Positions 1 through 9,030 of a DNA stretch of 64,000 bases are shown in pieces. The notes beneath the pieces are model-generated. The model searched no databases. It worked only from the letters and a program-made list of their open reading frames with translations, and had not been told where the DNA came from. Origin of the DNA: Ochrobactrum sp. CGA5 (GTDB lineage Bacteria > Pseudomonadota > Alphaproteobacteria > Rhizobiales > Rhizobiaceae); NCBI RefSeq assembly GCF_006345815.1, contig NZ_VCIG01000009.1:124001-188000 (forward strand). The letters are read 5' to 3'. The position numbers were made by a program, and so were the translations under genes. Numbering within the stretch: the stretch's first letter is position 1; every line of letters starts with the position of its first letter.

Positions 1-408
1 GGTGGCAACGCGCTCCACCAGTCCCTTGATGTTGAGATCATCCGGGCCGATGCCATCGAGCGGCGAGAGGCGACCGCCGAGAACATGATAACGCACATTC
101 ATCGTCCCGGCCCGTTCCAATGCCCAGAGGTCGGAAACATCCTCAACCACGATAAGCGTGGCGGGATCGCGACGCTCATCGGTGCAGATCGTGCACAGAT
201 CGGACGTGTCGACATTGCCGCAACAAGAACAGATGCGCACCTTTTCGGCCGCCTCCTGCATAGCACCGCCAAGCGGCACCAGAAGCGCTTCCTTCTTCTT
301 GATAAGATGCAGCGCCGCACGACGGGCCGAACGCGGCCCAAGTCCCGGCACGCGGGCGAGAAGCTGGATGAGGCGTTCGATTTCAGGACCGGCTATTCGT
401 TTGGACAT
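1..408 (-). CDS. recR: Recombination protein RecR (3' part outside window)
   Basis: RecR works with RecF and RecO to load RecA at single-stranded gaps. Reading the minus strand from an ATG at 408 gives 136 codons running off the window edge, about two thirds of the usual ~200 residues. A helix-hairpin-helix (residues ~18-30, [11 protein letters not shown]) is followed by a four-cysteine zinc finger (C60, C63, C72, C75) and the start of the Toprim domain (LIVVED, ~85-90). It lies downstream of ybaB and dnaX on the same strand, the classic dnaX-ybaB-recR order. The missing C-terminus was not seen. Confidence 0.95.
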   Translation of the reverse strand, partial: MSKRIAGPEIERLIQLLARVPGLGPRSARRAALHLIKKKEALLVPLGGAMQEAAEKVRICSCCGNVDTSDLCTICTDERRDPATLIVVEDVSDLWALERAGTMNVRYHVLGGRLSPLDGIGPDDLNIKGLVERVAT

Positions 409-531
409 TTGCTTAAGGAAGTATGGGAAAGGACAATAACAGGGTTGGGAACAAGGAACAGGAAATATGCGTCGTGGCGGCAGTCAGGCCGACCAAACAT
501 ACTGCCCTAGTCGCTTGTTCCCCCTCCTCAC

Positions 532-855
532 TTAAAACGGAAGCTTGAACCCCGGAGGGATCGGCAGACCGGCGGTGAGCGACTGTGTCTTCTCGGCCAT
601 GGCTGCCTCAAGCTTCGCCTTGGCATCGTTATGCGCCGCGATAATCAGGTCTTCGAGGATTTCGACCTCTTCTTCCTTCATCAGCGACGGGTCGATTTTC
701 AGCGCCGAAAGGGTGCCCTTGCCGGAAAGCGTAATCGTCACCAGTCCGCCGCCCGAAGAGGCTGAGGCTTCCATGGTTGCGATCTCGTCCTGCATGGCCT
801 TCATCTTGGCCTGCAATTCCTTCGCCTGCTTCATCATGCCCATCATGTCACGCAT
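532..855 (-). CDS. ybaB: YbaB/EbfC nucleoid-associated protein
   Basis: This is a 107-residue small DNA-binding protein of the YbaB/EbfC family, which forms tweezer-like dimers and coats the nucleoid. The methionine-rich start ([15 protein letters not shown]), the central [13 protein letters not shown]-type strand region and the C-terminal [12 protein letters not shown] tail are typical, and the length is normal. It sits 24 bases downstream of dnaX and about 120 bases upstream of recR, all on the minus strand, so co-transcription is likely. Its precise role in alphaproteobacteria is not settled. Confidence 0.95.
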   Translation of the reverse strand: MRDMMGMMKQAKELQAKMKAMQDEIATMEASASSGGGLVTITLSGKGTLSALKIDPSLMKEEEVEILEDLIIAAHNDAKAKLEAAMAEKTQSLTAGLPIPPGFKLPF

Positions 856-879
856 GGGTTCACTCCATCATTCCGTAAA

Positions 880-2700
880 TCAGTCGTCTTCAGACGGTGC
901 GCCGGGGATTTCCGCCACAGCATCGAGGTCAATGTCCTCGTCGTCATTCTGTTCCGGTACGGCAATACGCACATCGGTGATTCTTGCCCCTGGAAAGGCC
1001 GCCAGAATGGCGGCTACATCGGGATCGGCCCGGGCGTCGGTTACCAGATTGTCGCGGCGCTCGGTTTCCGCCTCTGAAATGGTCTGACCTGCCACGTCGC
1101 GCGCGACAGTCACCACCCAGCGAATGCCGGTCCAATTCAGGAGGCGTTGTGAAATGTCACTCGGCAGCGATTTCGGCGCATCGTCGGTCAGGCCAATTTC
1201 CAGTCGCCCGGGTGCGATGGATGCAAGCCGCACGCAGCTCTTGACCAGAATCTTGAACTGCATGTCGCGGTGCTTGTCGGCGAGTGCAACCACATCATGC
1301 AGGCTGTTGACCGGCACCGACGGCTGCGGCGCATTCTCCACAAATTGCTGCGGTGCAGCTGATGGCTGAACCGGCTGGGGCGGCGTTTCCACGATACGCA
1401 TGGCCGTAGCTGGTCCGCCAGAGGCGGAGACCATCGAAGACGAGCCAACCGCATCGGGGGCAAAACGCGCTTCAGGCGCGCCACTGCCACCATTCGGTCG
1501 CGGATTGCCCGGCTGCGGGCGTGGGGTCGAAACAGAGCCATTGTCGAGACCGCGGATCGCCTCATCCAGTGTCGGCAGATCGGCCGCATGGGCAAGCCGG
1601 ATCAAAAGCATTTCTGCAGCCTGCACAGGTCTTGCCGCCGTATCGACTTCCGCGATGCCTTTAAGCAGCATCTGCCAGGTGCGCGACAGCACACGAACGG
1701 ACAGTTTCTGTGCGAACTCACGCCCGCGCACGCGCTCTTCCTCCGCAAGCGACACATCTTCAGCCACGTCCGGCGTGAAACGCAGGCGTGTCACCAGATG
1801 GTTGAAATCGGCGAGATCGGTCAAAACGACCGATGGATCGGCACCAACATCATATTGCGCGCGAAACTCGGTCAACGCACCAGCCACATCGCCGCGCATC
1901 AGCATCTCAAAGAGGTCGATAATGCGGGCACGGTCTGCAAGGCCCAGCATGGAGCGCACGGCTTCCACCGTAACGGTGCCCGCACCATGCGCGATGGCCT
2001 GATCGAAGATCGACAGCGAATCGCGTGCAGAGCCCTCGCCTGCGCGTGCGATCATGGCGAGCGACGTATCGTCCACCGCGATCTGCTCCGCTTCCGCTAT
2101 GCGACGCAGATGCTGTGCCAGCGCACCTGATTCGATACGGCGCAGGTCGAAGCGTTGGCAGCGCGACAGAACCGTGATCGGCACCTTGCGGATTTCAGTG
2201 GTGGCAAAGATGAATTTGACGTGTGGCGGAGGCTCTTCCAGCGTCTTCAAGAGGCCGTTGAAAGCCTGATTGGAGAGCATGTGCACTTCGTCGATGATAT
2301 ATACTTTGTAACGCGCAGAAACCGGGCGGTAACGCACCTGCTCAATGATCTCGCGAATGTCATCGATGCCGGTATGCGAGGCGGCGTCCATTTCGATCAC
2401 ATCGACATGACGGCCTTCCATGATTGCCTGGCAGTTTTCGCCCTGCACGGAAAGGTCGATGGTCGGCTGATCGATCGTATCGGTCTTATAGTTGAGCGCG
2501 CGCGCCAGAATGCGCGCCGTCGTGGTCTTGCCGACCCCGCGAACACCGGTAAGCATCCAGGCCTGCGCGATGCGGCCCGTCTCGAATGCGTTCTTGAGCG
2601 TGCGAACCATCGGCTCCTGGCCGATAAGGTCATTGAAATTCTGGGGGCGATACTTCCGGGCGAGAACGCGGTAGGCGCCATCAGCGGATTTTGTGTCCAT
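880..2700 (-). CDS. dnaX: DNA polymerase III subunit gamma/tau
   Basis: DnaX is the clamp-loader ATPase that places the beta clamp on DNA. The 606-residue protein has an AAA+ module with Walker A (GVRGVGKTT, ~52-60), a DEVH Walker B box (~137-140) and the SRC sensor motif, followed by a Pro/Ala/Gln-rich linker (~380-470) and a C-terminal tau domain. The zinc module of enterobacterial DnaX (four cysteines) is reduced here to a single cysteine (C90, GENCQAI), so zinc binding is probably lost. I see no obvious slippery heptamer for making a short gamma form. The ATG at 2700 gives the normal DnaX N-terminus. Confidence 0.97.
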   Translation of the reverse strand: MDTKSADGAYRVLARKYRPQNFNDLIGQEPMVRTLKNAFETGRIAQAWMLTGVRGVGKTTTARILARALNYKTDTIDQPTIDLSVQGENCQAIMEGRHVDVIEMDAASHTGIDDIREIIEQVRYRPVSARYKVYIIDEVHMLSNQAFNGLLKTLEEPPPHVKFIFATTEIRKVPITVLSRCQRFDLRRIESGALAQHLRRIAEAEQIAVDDTSLAMIARAGEGSARDSLSIFDQAIAHGAGTVTVEAVRSMLGLADRARIIDLFEMLMRGDVAGALTEFRAQYDVGADPSVVLTDLADFNHLVTRLRFTPDVAEDVSLAEEERVRGREFAQKLSVRVLSRTWQMLLKGIAEVDTAARPVQAAEMLLIRLAHAADLPTLDEAIRGLDNGSVSTPRPQPGNPRPNGGSGAPEARFAPDAVGSSSMVSASGGPATAMRIVETPPQPVQPSAAPQQFVENAPQPSVPVNSLHDVVALADKHRDMQFKILVKSCVRLASIAPGRLEIGLTDDAPKSLPSDISQRLLNWTGIRWVVTVARDVAGQTISEAETERRDNLVTDARADPDVAAILAAFPGARITDVRIAVPEQNDDEDIDLDAVAEIPGAPSEDD

Positions 2701-2817
2701 GAGCTGCCCTTCCGTTCTCCATTCGCTTCTTTCTCAGCCGCCAGTTTGGACCGGACGCATTAGCGGCGTCAACCAAAGAGGCAATCCATCAACAGTCGAC
2801 GGCGCAATGAGAAAGGG

Positions 2818-2916
2818 TGGGAGGCTGGCACGATGACCCGTGCCGTGGCTCGTTAGGGCTGCTTCCTTCCGGACCTGACCCGGTTGGCGAGTGGCTCGTC
2901 CACCACCAACCTCCCA
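2818..2916 (-). ncRNA. ffs: Signal recognition particle RNA, small bacterial (4.5S) type
   Basis: The minus strand carries the SRP RNA core GTCCGGAAGGAAGCAGCC (plus-strand complement at ~2859-2876), the tetraloop and symmetric-loop region bound by Ffh. The two ends, TGGGAGGTTGG and CCAGCCTCCCA, pair to close the hairpin over about 99 nt, the usual size of a 4.5S-type RNA. Placement beside dnaX is common in this bacterial group. The ends are set from base pairing and could be off by a few bases. Confidence 0.95.
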
Positions 2917-3007
2917 CGCTGCATATCGGCAATTGTGAAGCAAAAAGCAAGGAGGGCTCGATGCAAAAAGCAAGCACAGACCGAAAAAAGCTGGTAAGAA
3001 TTGGACT

Positions 3008-3412
3008 ATGGAACAATTCGCGCTCGATAAACGGCTTCATGCCGACACTTTTTCCGTCGCCAAGCTCGGCCTGTGCGAGCTTCGGATGATGAATGACCGG
3101 CGTTGGCCATGGCTGATCCTGGTTCCGCGCCGTCCCGATCTTGCTGAAATTCACGAGATGACTCCGTTGGACCAGACCATGCTGACTTTCGAGACGGGCA
3201 TTGTTGCGCAGGCCCTCAAGACTGTGACGGGTTGTGAGAAGATCAATACGGGCGCGCTCGGCAATATCGTTCGGCAGCTACATTTCCACGTCATCGCCCG
3301 CAACGAGGGCGATGCTGGCTGGCCCGGCCCTGTCTGGGGCTTTGGCACCCGCGAGACCTATGATGAAAAAGACGCCAAGCAGTTGATCGCCAAGATTCGC
3401 ACAGCGCTTTAG
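3008..3412 (+). CDS. HIT (histidine triad) family protein
   Basis: This is a 134-residue HIT-fold nucleotide hydrolase or transferase. The triad appears as QLHFHVIAR (~96-104), a variant of HxHxHxx with the last histidine replaced, which occurs in some proteobacterial HIT proteins. The N-terminal half (MNDRRWPWLILVPR) matches the nucleotide-binding strand of the family. It starts 92 bases after the divergent SRP RNA gene and is followed by nudC on the same strand. The substrate cannot be told from sequence; the replaced histidine makes classic AMP-lysine hydrolysis uncertain. Confidence 0.85.
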   Translation: MEQFALDKRLHADTFSVAKLGLCELRMMNDRRWPWLILVPRRPDLAEIHEMTPLDQTMLTFETGIVAQALKTVTGCEKINTGALGNIVRQLHFHVIARNEGDAGWPGPVWGFGTRETYDEKDAKQLIAKIRTAL

Positions 3413-3478
3413 TTTGTTTTCACGTCCATCTTTTCCGAAAACCGTTTCACACTTTTCGGGATGCGCTTTGATCTCCCA
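3413..3478 (+). repeat. Dispersed Rhizobiales-type stem-loop repeat, copy A
   Basis: The core CCGAAAACCGTTTCACAC followed by TTTTCGG forms a 7-bp stem (CCGAAAA/TTTTCGG) around an 11-nt loop. The flanks (TTTGTTTTcACG.. and GATGCGCTTTGAT) match the other copies at about 24408, 35633, 42561 and 60489. It fills the gap between the HIT gene and nudC. Confidence 0.75.
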
Positions 3479-3495
3479 ACAATTCCGAGATAGAC

Positions 3496-4437
3496 ATGAC
3501 ATTCCGTCTCTATGACCTGCCGGAAATCGAACCGAGCCGATCTGTCGGATTTTCCGGTAACCGGATCGACCGCCAATCCGAAAAGCGACGGGATGATTCT
3601 GCCTTCATGGCGCTGGAACTTCCTGAAACGCGAATCATGCTGCTTGGCGGCAACAGGCTGCTCCTCGACTATACCGATGAAAAAGCGCCCCGCGCTTTAT
3701 TCCGCCTCGGCGAGGCGAAGGATTTTGCGCCCGATCTGCACGAACCGATTTTTCTCGGTCTTCAGGACGGTGTGCCGCTTGTCGCGCTGACGACACCGCT
3801 CGAACCTGAAACGGTGGAAGCGCCTTTTCGGATGCAGGACTATCGCAGCATCTATACCGAAGGGCTGGTATCCGCCGACCTGCTGGGCGCGCTGGCGCAA
3901 GCCGCAGCATTGACTGCATGGCATGCCAATCACGGGTTCTGCGGGCGTTGCGGCACGAAAGCCGAAATGCGAGCCGGTGGTGCCAAGCGGCAATGCCCGA
4001 ACTGCGGAGCGGAGCATTTTCCGCGCACCGATCCGGTGGCGATCATGCTGCCGGTGCGCGGTGAGAAATGCATTCTGGCACGTGGACCGCATTTTGCGCC
4101 CGGCTCCTACTCCTGCCTTGCGGGTTTTATCGAACACGGCGAAACAATCGAGGCGGCCGTCCGCCGCGAAAGTGTCGAGGAAATGGGTCTCGCCATCGGC
4201 CGTGTCGCCTATCATGCGAGCCAGCCCTGGCCGTTTCCCTATTCGCTGATGATCGGCTGTCATGCCGAGGTTCTGAGCGACGACTTCACTATCGACCGCT
4301 CGGAACTCGAAGACGGTCGCTGGTTCTCGAAGGCCGAAGTGCGGACAATGCTGGAAGGTACACATCAAAATGGGTTGCGGGTGCCACCATCCGGCGCCAT
4401 CGCAACCCATCTGATAAAGGCCTGGGCTGTCGGTTAG
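3496..4437 (+). CDS. nudC: NAD(+) diphosphatase (NADH pyrophosphatase)
   Basis: NudC is a Nudix hydrolase that cleaves NAD(H) and removes NAD caps from RNA. The 313-residue protein has an N-terminal domain, a zinc ribbon (C149, C152, C167, C170), a Nudix box at ~210-232 (GX5EX7REUXEEXGU, ending RRESVEEMG) and the NADH-pyrophosphatase signature SQPWPFPYS at ~242-250. That last motif separates NudC from other Nudix enzymes. It converges on pheA with only 4 bases between stop codons. Confidence 0.95.
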   Translation: MTFRLYDLPEIEPSRSVGFSGNRIDRQSEKRRDDSAFMALELPETRIMLLGGNRLLLDYTDEKAPRALFRLGEAKDFAPDLHEPIFLGLQDGVPLVALTTPLEPETVEAPFRMQDYRSIYTEGLVSADLLGALAQAAALTAWHANHGFCGRCGTKAEMRAGGAKRQCPNCGAEHFPRTDPVAIMLPVRGEKCILARGPHFAPGSYSCLAGFIEHGETIEAAVRRESVEEMGLAIGRVAYHASQPWPFPYSLMIGCHAEVLSDDFTIDRSELEDGRWFSKAEVRTMLEGTHQNGLRVPPSGAIATHLIKAWAVG

Positions 4438-4441
4438 ACAG

Positions 4442-5305
4442 TTATTCTGCTGCGAGCAGATGTGTATCGCGGATATCGCTGCCTTTGTAGACGCCGAGAA
4501 TGCGCACTTCCTTGGTGAAGAAGCGTAGTTCTTCCAGTGCAAGCTTGAGATTAGTGTCTTCCGGGTGTCCTTCGACATCGGCATAGAACTGCGTGGCGAT
4601 GAAACGCCCGCCGATCTGATAGCTCTCCAGCTTGGTCATGTTGATGCCATTGGTGGCAAAACCGCCCAGCGCCTTGTAGAGCGCAGCCGGAACGTTGCGC
4701 ACGCGGAAGACAAAAGTCGTCACGATGCGTTCGCCGTTTTCGGGACGCGGTGCCCACTGCTTGTTCTTGGACAGAACAACAAAGCGGGTCACATTATCTT
4801 CCGAATCCTCGACATTTTCTTCCAGAATATCGAGACCATAGAGATCAGCGGCAAGGCTCGGCGCCAATGCCGCCATGGAGCGATCCTTCATATCGGCGAC
4901 GAGACGGGCTGCTCCCGCCGTATCACCTGCAATGACGCCTTTCCAGCCGTTCTGGCGGATGACGTTGCGGCACTGGCCAAGCGCATGGACATGGCTGTGC
5001 ACCGTCTTGATTTCCTCGCGCTTGACACCCGGAAGCACCATCAACTGGAAATGAATGGGCAGGAAATATTCGCCAATGATGTGCATGTCAGCAAGCGGCA
5101 GCAAATAATGAATATCGGCGACGCGACCGGCCAGCGTGTTCTCGATCGGGATCATGGCGAGATCGGCAGCGCCGGTTTCAACCGCGTTGAAGGCATCCTC
5201 GAAAGTCGGGCACGGCAAAGGCTCCATATCGGGAAACATGTTGCGGCACGCCGTGTCAGAATTTGCGCCCGCCTCACCCTGAAAGGAAATCCTGTTGGTT
5301 TTCAT
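4442..5305 (-). CDS. pheA: Prephenate dehydratase
   Basis: PheA converts prephenate to phenylpyruvate in phenylalanine synthesis. The protein is a stand-alone dehydratase without a chorismate mutase domain: a periplasmic-binding-like catalytic region with the conserved TRF motif (DNVTRFVVLS) and a C-terminal ACT domain (TTFVFRVRNVPAALYKAL) for phenylalanine feedback. Two in-frame ATGs lie close together, at 5314 and 5305; I chose 5305 (MKTNRISFQG, 287 aa) because GGA precedes it at good spacing, but 5314 is possible. kdsB lies immediately upstream on the same strand (gap under 40 bases). Confidence 0.95.
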   Translation of the reverse strand: MKTNRISFQGEAGANSDTACRNMFPDMEPLPCPTFEDAFNAVETGAADLAMIPIENTLAGRVADIHYLLPLADMHIIGEYFLPIHFQLMVLPGVKREEIKTVHSHVHALGQCRNVIRQNGWKGVIAGDTAGAARLVADMKDRSMAALAPSLAADLYGLDILEENVEDSEDNVTRFVVLSKNKQWAPRPENGERIVTTFVFRVRNVPAALYKALGGFATNGINMTKLESYQIGGRFIATQFYADVEGHPEDTNLKLALEELRFFTKEVRILGVYKGSDIRDTHLLAAE

Positions 5306-5343
5306 CGTGTCCATGCTTTCTAATTGCCGCTTAACAGCGATCG

Positions 5344-6096
5344 TCAGATACCCTTTGCGACAAGAAGGCGCGCGCGGTCAAGATCGGCCTGCGTGTCGAC
5401 GCCGAGCGGCACCGTCTTCACCAGCTCCACATCGATGCGCATTCCGGCTTCCAAAGCCCGCAACTGTTCGAGCTTTTCGCGCTTCTCCAGCGGCGACGGT
5501 CCAAGCTTCACGAAGCGTTCCAGTGCTAAGCGGCGATAAGCGTAAAGGCCGATATGGTGATAGAGCGGGCCTTCGCCATAGGGCGCGGTTGCGCGGGTGA
5601 AATAAAGTGCGCGCAGGCGGCTGTTACCGGCAAACGGGGAGCCGACAATCTTCACCACACTCGGATTGGTCTTCTCCGATTCTTCCTCGATTTCGACGCC
5701 GAGCGTCGCAATATCGGCAGGTCCGTCTTCAAGTGGCAGAAGCGCGCGACGGATGATTTCAGAATCGATGGCCGGCAGGTCACCTTGAACATTCACGACG
5801 GCATCGAACTCGCCCGCCGGATCAACCTTCATAAGCGCTTCATAGATGCGGTCAGAGCCGGATTCATGATCCTCGCGTGTCATGATGGCTTCGTGACCAT
5901 GCGCTGTGACGACTGCAAAAATCTCTTCGCTGTCGGTTGCGACCACGGTCCGGCCCAGCTTTGCAGCGGCTGCGCGATCAGCCACATGGACGATCATCGG
6001 CTTGCCGCAAATGTCGGCGAGCGGCTTGTTCGGCAGCCGCGTGGAGGCCATGCGCGCCGGAATAAGAGTGAGTGTCTTTAATGTCTGAAGCATCAT
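5344..6096 (-). CDS. kdsB: 3-deoxy-manno-octulosonate cytidylyltransferase
   Basis: KdsB activates Kdo as CMP-Kdo for lipopolysaccharide inner core synthesis in the cytoplasm. The 250-residue protein starts with the nucleotidyltransferase signature [15 protein letters not shown] (~12-26), contains [11 protein letters not shown] (~100-110) for metal and CTP binding, and has the length typical of the family. It is transcribed with pheA on the minus strand and diverges from the cytochrome c gene across 242 bases that must hold both promoters. Confidence 0.95.
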   Translation of the reverse strand: MMLQTLKTLTLIPARMASTRLPNKPLADICGKPMIVHVADRAAAAKLGRTVVATDSEEIFAVVTAHGHEAIMTREDHESGSDRIYEALMKVDPAGEFDAVVNVQGDLPAIDSEIIRRALLPLEDGPADIATLGVEIEEESEKTNPSVVKIVGSPFAGNSRLRALYFTRATAPYGEGPLYHHIGLYAYRRLALERFVKLGPSPLEKREKLEQLRALEAGMRIDVELVKTVPLGVDTQADLDRARLLVAKGI

Positions 6097-6288
6097 CGCC
6101 TCTTGAGATAAATAGGTCGCGAACGTCTTGTATCGCGCTTTGCCGACGCTGGAAATGCATCAAAAGTGTCAAAAAGTCACGGGTCCAGCCCCCCTTATAA
6201 GTGTTGCATCGCCCTGGCAAAAGACCTAGTTTCCGCCCGATGCCGGGGAGAGAATTGTGACCTTTATTAAAGGCTTGCATGCCGGCTA

Positions 6289-6315
6289 GGAGAGCGTTCT
6301 CGGGGAGAGCGTTTT
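6289..6315 (+). repeat. Short direct repeat in the cytochrome c leader
   Basis: GGAGAGCGTTCT (6289-6300) and GGAGAGCGTTTT (6304-6315) are near-identical 12-mers with 3 bases between them, just 24 bases before the cytochrome start. They might be an operator or a chance duplication of purine-rich leader sequence. Confidence 0.4.
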
Positions 6316-6338
6316 GGTAGAGGGAGCGCTGACCGGCG

Positions 6339-7001
6339 ATGAATTCAACCCGGACTAACAAGTTTATCATGGCTTTTCTGGCGACGGTTTTCGTTGTCAT
6401 GACGACGGGCATTCTGTCCGATTCGCTGTTTCACTCGCCTGCGCCCGAAAAGCCGGGCTTTATCATCGAAGCGGCAGAGGCTTCGACCGGTGAAGGGGGA
6501 GCCGCACCGGCCAAGGAAGAAGTTTCCATTGCAACGTTGCTGCAGACTGCCGATCCGGCACGCGGTCAAACCGTCTTCAAGCGTTGCGCTGCATGCCATA
6601 CCGGTGAAAAGGGTGGCGCCAACAAGGTCGGACCGCATCTGTGGGATGTTGTGAATCGTCCGGCTGCCTCCGTTGAAGGTTTCGGCTATTCGGCCGCCAT
6701 GAAGGAATTCGGTGCTGCGGGCAACAAATGGGACTTCGAACATCTCAACAAATTCCTGACCTCGCCGAAGGGCTTCATCAAAGGCACAGCCATGGGCTTT
6801 GCCGGCGACAAGAAGGACAATGAACGCGCTGATCTGATCGCTTATCTGCGTACACTTTCCGACAATCCGGCTCCGCTGCCAACCGCTGATGCAGCACCTG
6901 CCGCTGGCGGCGATGCAAAGCCAGCCGAAGGTGAAAAGCCTGTGGAAGGCGCACCGGCAAACGGCGAGCAGAAACCTGCGGAACAGGCACCAGCCAATTA
7001 A
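6339..7001 (+). CDS. Membrane-anchored class I cytochrome c (CycM/c552 type)
   Basis: This 220-residue protein has an N-terminal hydrophobic segment (~9-27) that looks like an uncleaved anchor, a short Ala/Gly linker, and one cytochrome c domain with the heme site C83-A-A-C86-H87. The residues after it ([18 protein letters not shown]) are those of mitochondrial-like cytochrome c. A distal methionine ligand is likely in the KGTAMGFAG stretch. The last ~45 residues are a low-complexity Ala/Pro/Glu tail in the periplasm. Such proteins shuttle electrons from the bc1 complex to cytochrome oxidase in rhizobia (CycM). A hairpin terminator follows. Confidence 0.9.
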   Translation: MNSTRTNKFIMAFLATVFVVMTTGILSDSLFHSPAPEKPGFIIEAAEASTGEGGAAPAKEEVSIATLLQTADPARGQTVFKRCAACHTGEKGGANKVGPHLWDVVNRPAASVEGFGYSAAMKEFGAAGNKWDFEHLNKFLTSPKGFIKGTAMGFAGDKKDNERADLIAYLRTLSDNPAPLPTADAAPAAGGDAKPAEGEKPVEGAPANGEQKPAEQAPAN

Positions 7002-7024
7002 GCCAACAAGACAGAATGACGATC

Positions 7025-7049
7025 AAAGCCCGGCTCGCCGGGCTTTTTT
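7025..7049 (+). terminator. Rho-independent terminator after the cytochrome c gene
   Basis: GCCCGG-CTCG-CCGGGC is followed directly by TTTTTT, and AAA precedes the stem. It begins 24 bases after the cytochrome stop codon. Confidence 0.9.
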
Positions 7050-7148
7050 CTTGACCACATCAAATTTCTTGCCCTGGTGCCTTTCTTCCTCCGCAAAAAA
7101 CCATAAGACTTCATCCCACTATATCCGAAACATGAACGGAGAGGCTGG

Positions 7149-9017
7149 ATGAGAGCTTTTTGGGCGGGTGCGCTTGCGGTGGCCATGCTTGCGAGCACGG
7201 TTTCAATGGGACGCGCGAATGACGCGGAACCCCAGTGGCGATATTCCTCCAGCCTGCTTGGCGAACCCAAATATCCAGCCGATTTCAAACACTATGACTA
7301 TGTCAACCCGGATGCGCCCAGAGGCGGCACGCTGAACATGGTCGCCGTCGGCACTTTTGATAGTCTCAACCCGTTCGTGGTGCAGGGAGTTCCTGCCGCT
7401 GGCCTGTCCGATTTCGGTGGCGGACTGCTCTACGACACACTGATGACGGATTCGCTCGATCAGGGCTCGACGCAATACCCGCTGATCGCCGAAGCCCTGC
7501 AATATCCCGACGATTTCTCCTGGGTGAAATTCAAGCTCAATCCCAAAGCGAAATGGCATGATGGCCAACCGATCACCGTCGATGACGTGATCTGGTCGTT
7601 CGATGTGCTGAAGAAACAGTCTCCCATGTACAACAAATATTATGGCGACGTAGAGAAAGCGGAAAAGACCGGCGAACATGAGGTGAAATTCACCTTCAGC
7701 CAAAAGGGCAACCGCGAACTTCCGCAGATTCTGGGACAGCTTGCCGTTCTGCCCAAGCACTGGTGGGAGGGCAAGGATGCGCAGGGCAAGCAGCGCGACA
7801 TTACCCGCCCGACGCTCGAAATCCCGCTCGGCTCTGCAGCCTACAAGATCGACAGCATGACGCCTGGACGCTCCATTACCTGGGCACGCGTCGACGACTA
7901 TTGGGGCAAGGATTTGGGCGTCAATGTCGGGCGAAATAATTTCGACCGCCTGCGTTATGAGTATTACTTCAACGAAGATGCAACTTGGGAAGCCTTCAAG
8001 AAAGGCGGCCAATATGATTACCGTCTGGAGAATCGCGCTCAACGCTGGGCAGAACAGTATAATTTCCCGGCTGTCCAGCGTGGCGACGTTGTGAAGACCT
8101 CTTTCCCGTACCATGCAGCAGGACGTATGCAGGGCTATTTCCTGAATACCCGCCGCGACAAGTTCAAAGACCCGAAGGTACGGCAGGCGCTGACTTATGC
8201 CTTCGACTTCGAATCGATGAACCGCCTGCTGTTCTTCAACCAGTACAAGCGCATCAACAGCTATTTCGCAGGCAATGAACTTGAACTGAGTGGTCCCCCA
8301 ACGCCCAAAGAACAGGCCATTCTGGAAACGGTAAAGGAAGCACTTCCTGCCGACGCCCTGACCAAGGAATTCAAGCTGCCTGTCTATGACACGCCGCAGG
8401 CCACCCGCGAAAACCTGCGCACCGCGCTGAAACTCTTATCGGAAGCAGGCTGGACATTGCAGGGCAACAAGCTTGTTGATGCCAAGGGCAATCCGTTCAC
8501 CATTGAGTTTCTCGGCAAGGACCCGACGGATGAGCGCATTTACAATCCATTCGCCGCAAGCCTGCGCAAAATAGGCATCAATGCGACCGTGCGTATCGTC
8601 GACACGGCGCAATATCAGGCTCGCGTCAACGATTTCGATTATGATGTGGTAACCTCCGTCATCCCGCAGAGCAGTTCGCCCGGCAATGAGCAGCGCGACA
8701 TGTGGGGCTCGAAGGCTGCCGACTTCAAAGGCAGTCGTAACTATGCCGGCATCAAGAACCCGGCTATCGACAAGCTGATTGATCACGTCATCTATGCCAA
8801 AGATCGCGACGAACTCGTCGCTTCGACCCACGCACTCGACCGGGCGCTCTTGTGGAACTACTACGTCATCCCGCAATGGTACTCCGACCACATCAATGTG
8901 GCTTACTGGAATAAATTCGGAATGCCTGAAAAGCAGCCGGATTACAGCGGCATTGATCCGTTCTCCTGGTGGATAGATCCTGAAAAGGAAGCCAAGCTCA
9001 AGACCGGCAGTGAATGA
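7149..9017 (+). CDS. yejA: Yej-type peptide ABC transporter, substrate-binding protein 1
   Basis: This is a periplasmic peptide-binding protein of the SBP_bac_5 family (622 aa). A signal peptide covers roughly residues 1-24 (hydrophobic stretch AGALAVAMLASTVS). The mature start, with FKHYDYVNPDAPRGGTLN, is the YejA hallmark. GGAGAGG lies just before the ATG. It heads a run of six plus-strand genes with overlapping or nearly abutting ends. Family knowledge: YejABEF imports oligopeptides and contributes to tolerance of antimicrobial peptides in enteric bacteria and Brucella. The specific ligand cannot be read here. Confidence 0.92.
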   Translation: MRAFWAGALAVAMLASTVSMGRANDAEPQWRYSSSLLGEPKYPADFKHYDYVNPDAPRGGTLNMVAVGTFDSLNPFVVQGVPAAGLSDFGGGLLYDTLMTDSLDQGSTQYPLIAEALQYPDDFSWVKFKLNPKAKWHDGQPITVDDVIWSFDVLKKQSPMYNKYYGDVEKAEKTGEHEVKFTFSQKGNRELPQILGQLAVLPKHWWEGKDAQGKQRDITRPTLEIPLGSAAYKIDSMTPGRSITWARVDDYWGKDLGVNVGRNNFDRLRYEYYFNEDATWEAFKKGGQYDYRLENRAQRWAEQYNFPAVQRGDVVKTSFPYHAAGRMQGYFLNTRRDKFKDPKVRQALTYAFDFESMNRLLFFNQYKRINSYFAGNELELSGPPTPKEQAILETVKEALPADALTKEFKLPVYDTPQATRENLRTALKLLSEAGWTLQGNKLVDAKGNPFTIEFLGKDPTDERIYNPFAASLRKIGINATVRIVDTAQYQARVNDFDYDVVTSVIPQSSSPGNEQRDMWGSKAADFKGSRNYAGIKNPAIDKLIDHVIYAKDRDELVASTHALDRALLWNYYVIPQWYSDHINVAYWNKFGMPEKQPDYSGIDPFSWWIDPEKEAKLKTGSE

Positions 9018-9030
9018 GGGGCGAGCGAGA

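Noticed and set aside
85-510. Plus-strand frame opposite recR
   Set aside because: RecR on the minus strand has its zinc finger and Toprim start; the plus-strand frame is its shadow.
3697-4584. Open frame of 295 codons on the minus strand opposite nudC
   Set aside because: It overlaps nudC and the end of pheA, both certain; the translation has no family features.
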